This document shows positions 45,986 through 47,970 of a stretch of 47,970 bases of DNA, in pieces. The stretch's first letter is position 1. Each line of letters opens with the position of its first letter. The stretch comes from a virus: the IMG/VR virus record IMGVR_UViG_3300046542_000171, positions 1 to 47,970 of that record, one strand, 5' to 3'. The notes below the pieces were generated by a model. The model ran no database searches. It was not told where the DNA came from and worked only from the letters and a program-made list of their open reading frames with translations. The position numbers and the translations under genes are program-made.

Positions 45986-46447
45986 TTGCCCAAAAAAGGC
46001 GGTACTCTGACACCACAAGAGCGTGTCTTGGCTAAGAACTATGCGGTGACCGGAAATAGGGCCTATTCGGGCCAGATGGCGGGCTTTAGCGATACTTCCG
46101 GCGCAGCGTCGAAAGCGCTCGCCAGGCCGCAGGTGCAGGCCGAGATACGCAAGCAACAGCTCGAATTACTGTTTAGCCAGGTGCTGCCGCTGGCCGTAAA
46201 GGTCCACATGGAGATCATCGGCGACCCGAAAGCCCCTGCAGGGGCGCGCGTCCAGGCCGTAAAGCTGGCCTACGATCGCACGCTAGGCCAGCAGGAAGGC
46301 GCGGAAGGCAAAGAGCCGCACGAGATGACAAGCGAAGAGATCGCCAAGGCGATCGCGCAGCTCGAGCAAGTCGCGTTTGAACGGGCCAAACCGGTCGAAA
46401 ACACGCAAAGTGCGCAAGAGGCGCGCAACGACGACGTATTTTCGTAA
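45986..46447 (+). CDS. terS: Terminase small subunit
   Basis: A 153-aa protein starting at TTG with AGGAG 10 bases upstream. The N-terminal domain (TLTPQERVLAKNYAVTGNRA, then YSGQMAGFSDTSGAASKALA) is the helix-turn-helix that recognises the pac or cos site. The middle is helical (LPLAVKVHMEIIGDPKAPAG) for ring assembly, and the acidic C-terminus, which contacts the large subunit, ends NDDVFS. It is separated from the large subunit by the late promoter, fibres and lysis genes. Confidence 0.82.
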   Translation: MPKKGGTLTPQERVLAKNYAVTGNRAYSGQMAGFSDTSGAASKALARPQVQAEIRKQQLELLFSQVLPLAVKVHMEIIGDPKAPAGARVQAVKLAYDRTLGQQEGAEGKEPHEMTSEEIAKAIAQLEQVAFERAKPVENTQSAQEARNDDVFS

Positions 46448-46665
46448 TGAAATCAACGCGGTTTACTGTATGAGTGATACTGTTGGCGCGCTCGACGAGC
46501 GTCGAGGCGGGTATCGGGGTGACCCGGATTGCGGACCCGGCCCCCGGCACCGGTTCGCGCGCAATCGCGGAAACGGCATCAGCACCGCATAGAAAAATTC
46601 GCCCCAAAAATCGAAGCGGAACGCCTGTCCGGGGCTGTCAGCCTTGTATTCCGACAGTGTTCGTG

Positions 46666-46709
46666 ACAAAAACAAAACGCCCGTCTCGGCCTCTACTCCG
46701 AAACGGGCG
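46666..46709 (-). terminator. Minus-strand intrinsic terminator
   Basis: CGCCCGT/ACGGGCG stem (46678-46684 with 46703-46709), extended by TCGG/CCGA. On the minus strand it is followed by TTTTGTTTTTG. No minus-strand gene lies just upstream, so it may block antisense transcripts. The rest of the gap 46448-46737 holds only a doubtful 40-codon frame at 46470. Confidence 0.6.
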
Positions 46710-46737
46710 CTAACCCCAACCGCAATGTGAGTGCGAT

Positions 46738-47307
46738 ATGGACGACCACTATCTACCACCTGTCGAGTTTCTTCGCGAGTGCTTTTCCTACGACCCGGCG
46801 ACCGGCGATATACGCTGGAAAGCGCGCCCGCCGCATCACTTCTCGCGAGACGCTGATTTTCGGACCTGGAACGCGCAAAACGCCGGGAACTTGGCCTTTC
46901 AGGGTCGCGAAGACGACGGGTACGGTCGCAGTGAGTTCCGCTACGAGGGTAAACGCTACAGGACGCGGTCAAGCCGCGTCGCTTTCAAGCTCATGACTGG
47001 CGAAGAACCGGAGCAGGTCGATCATTGGAACGGTGACGAAACCGACGACAGATGGGAAAACCTGCGCGCGGCCACCAATACCGACAACGCTCGTAACAAG
47101 ATCGGCAAAGCTGGCAAGGTTCTGCCAAAAGGCGTGTTCCTTGAAGGCCGAAAGTTCGTCGCGTCCTTGAACGTCGGCAGTAGGCGGCATCGGATCGGCA
47201 CCTACGACACGCCGGTAGAGGCCCACGCGGCTTATTGCGCGGAGGCGAAGGAGAGGCACGGAGAGTTCTTCAATCCGGGGCCGCACCGGCCCTCTGTTTT
47301 CGATTGA
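46738..47307 (+). CDS. HNH endonuclease with AP2 domain
   Basis: A 189-aa homing-type endonuclease. The N-terminus FLRECFSYDPATGDIRWKAR is typical. The HNH core is QVDHWNGDETDDRWENLRAA (about 97-116). The AP2 DNA-binding domain (GVFLEGRKFVASLNVGSRRH, then IGTYDTPVEAHAAYCAEAKE) occupies about 132-178. It lies beside the terminase gene, where HNH proteins sometimes stimulate packaging cleavage; it may instead be selfish. It ends RPSVFD, one of the shared tails. Confidence 0.85.
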   Translation: MDDHYLPPVEFLRECFSYDPATGDIRWKARPPHHFSRDADFRTWNAQNAGNLAFQGREDDGYGRSEFRYEGKRYRTRSSRVAFKLMTGEEPEQVDHWNGDETDDRWENLRAATNTDNARNKIGKAGKVLPKGVFLEGRKFVASLNVGSRRHRIGTYDTPVEAHAAYCAEAKERHGEFFNPGPHRPSVFD

Positions 47308-47374
47308 ATTGTCCGCTTTCACGGCGTACAGTGCCCAACAATCCAACAGCGCCAACCCGAAAAGGGCGCAACCC

Positions 47375-47578
47375 ATGACGACGCAGGACCCCGCCCTCGC
47401 AAACGACCTTTTCGCCTCCCTGGACGATTGCTGCTACGTCCGCCAAAGCATCGTGAACGGCCGAAATGGGTGGATCCTGCTCGATTGTGACGGCGAGGTT
47501 GAAGTCTTCAGCGAGGACCGCAGCCAAGTGTTTTTCTACGCCAGCAAGCACGCCCTGAAGGTCATTCGGCCGCACTGA
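47375..47578 (+). CDS. Small protein before the late promoter, unknown
   Basis: A 67-aa protein; AAAAGGG lies upstream of the ATG. ALANDLFASLDDCCYVRQSI, then NGWILLDCDGEVEVFSEDRS: acidic, probably beta. It sits immediately before the late promoter, the position of the antiterminator Q in lambdoids, but the sequence gives no support for that function. Confidence 0.5.
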   Translation: MTTQDPALANDLFASLDDCCYVRQSIVNGRNGWILLDCDGEVEVFSEDRSQVFFYASKHALKVIRPH

Positions 47579-47598
47579 TCAGCCCCACGGAACACCGC

Positions 47599-47627
47599 TT
47601 GACAGCCGACAGACATAGACATACAGT
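47599..47627 (+). promoter_or_regulatory. Late promoter candidate (pR'-like)
   Basis: Consensus TTGACA at 47599-47604, 17 bases, TACAGT at 47622-47627. It is the last promoter before the late operon and is followed by a terminator about 70 bases beyond the predicted start. Confidence 0.65.
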
Positions 47628-47633
47628 CCAGTC

Positions 47634-47737
47634 CTAGCAGAACGGCCTTTTTCTCCCTGCTTTTCAGTCGTCCTGCCCTCATGCGATGACCCTCCCAAGT
47701 GCAAGCTCGCCAATCCTCCTTGGCGGGCTTGTTTTTT
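47634..47737 (+). ncRNA. Candidate short leader RNA (6S-late-like)
   Basis: A transcript from the 47599 promoter would end at the 47703-47737 terminator, giving about 100 nt with no obvious ORF. Such an RNA either terminates or is extended into the late genes. Position-based prediction only. Confidence 0.4.
47703..47737 (+). terminator. Strong intrinsic terminator before late genes
   Basis: 11-bp stem AAGCTCGCCAA/TTGGCGGGCTT (one G-T pair), 6-base loop, then GTTTTTT. The late operon begins about 65 bases downstream, so passage through it must be regulated or leaky. Confidence 0.85.
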
Positions 47738-47768
47738 GCTTGTCTGTTCTGTAGGTTGCAGCATCAGA

Positions 47769-47970
47769 CATCGTCACGCACGAAGTGAGGCCGACGCCGC
47801 GCAATGAGCTACCCTGACAAGCCCGTTATAACCTATTCGTACACCGGGTTTCAGGTCGGCCAGGGCAACAACTCGTTCCCCGGAACGCAGATGGACAGCG
47901 ACATCGCGTCGCTCGAGAATGCGGCCTCGACGATGGTCGATTTCGTCAAGCTTTTTGCCAACCCCGACGG
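47769..47970. repeat. Right copy of the terminal overlap
   Basis: Same 202 bases as the window start except A at 47843 instead of G at 75. It supplies the upstream context of the first fibre gene, including the terminator and TGTAGGTT at 47750-47757. Confidence 0.9.
47804..47970 (+). CDS. Tail fibre, 5' part of second copy (partial)
   Basis: The first 55 codons of the gene at 36-1067, running off the window. Codon 14 is ACC (Thr) rather than GCC (Ala). The change lies in the tail-anchor segment. Confidence 0.85.
   Translation, partial: MSYPDKPVITYSYTGFQVGQGNNSFPGTQMDSDIASLENAASTMVDFVKLFANPD

Noticed and set aside
46470-46592. 40-codon Arg/Gly-rich frame downstream of the small terminase
   Set aside because: No ribosome site, composition explained by GC-rich sequence, and no coupling to neighbours.

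Overview
The window looks like an almost complete temperate, podovirus-like phage genome from a high-GC alphaproteobacterium, probably of the rhizobial group. Five things point that way: a GapR (DUF2312) homologue, an attP core that copies the 3' half of a tRNA-Thr(CGT) gene, GC-rich third codon positions, host sigma70-type promoters, and a virion module of portal, scaffold, coat, SU10-type adaptor, beta-rich tail protein and internal virion proteins with no tape measure or contractile-tail genes. The host assignment is inference. Bases 1-202 recur at 47769-47970 with one mismatch, so the unique length is about 47,768 bp and the map closes as a circle or is terminally redundant.

Late region (1-23797, almost all + strand): two tail-fibre genes with a shared N-terminal anchor, a tailspike, a lysis cassette (muramidase, two holin-like proteins, a coiled-coil membrane protein), large terminase, portal, scaffold, coat, decoration protein, adaptor, tail protein, a gp13-like protein with a second GNAT, three internal virion proteins and an M15 peptidase. 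It is preceded at 47599-47737 by a promoter and, about 70 bp downstream of the predicted start, an intrinsic terminator. This resembles the lambda pR'-tR' late switch. Two minus-strand insertions break the region: a 58-aa membrane protein and an HNH-type endonuclease.

Integration and immunity (23798-26311, - strand): a 28-aa membrane peptide, attP with repeated arm sites, a 74-aa protein, tyrosine integrase, an excisionase-like HTH protein and an XRE repressor, with divergent promoters at 26199-26278.

Early and replication region (26312-36771, + strand): a Cro-position protein, RusA resolvase, DUF6378 protein, SNF2-like helicase, DUF2800 nuclease, DUF2815 ssDNA-binding protein, GapR homologue, DEDD exonuclease, adenine/cytosine methyltransferase and family A DNA polymerase. 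Genes overlap by 1-4 bases almost throughout. Next come minus-strand cassettes (a virion-like protein with its own promoter, an Nmad5-like gene and a DUF7666 gene that appears frame-disrupted), a run of small + strand genes, a PD-(D/E)XK protein and a primase-polymerase/helicase. That last gene is followed by TTGTGAGGA iterons that look like a replication origin. A four-gene minus-strand operon, the small terminase and an HNH-AP2 endonuclease complete the circle.

The most unusual pattern is a shared extreme C-terminus, hydrophobic-Phe-one residue-stop, on thirteen proteins. Nearly all are replication, nuclease or early proteins, and they are otherwise unrelated. This suggests a common docking partner. 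Other notable signals are a family of TGTA(T/G)GTC tandem operators, a probable AUC start codon, and several membrane peptides of 23-58 residues that short-ORF cut-offs would miss.
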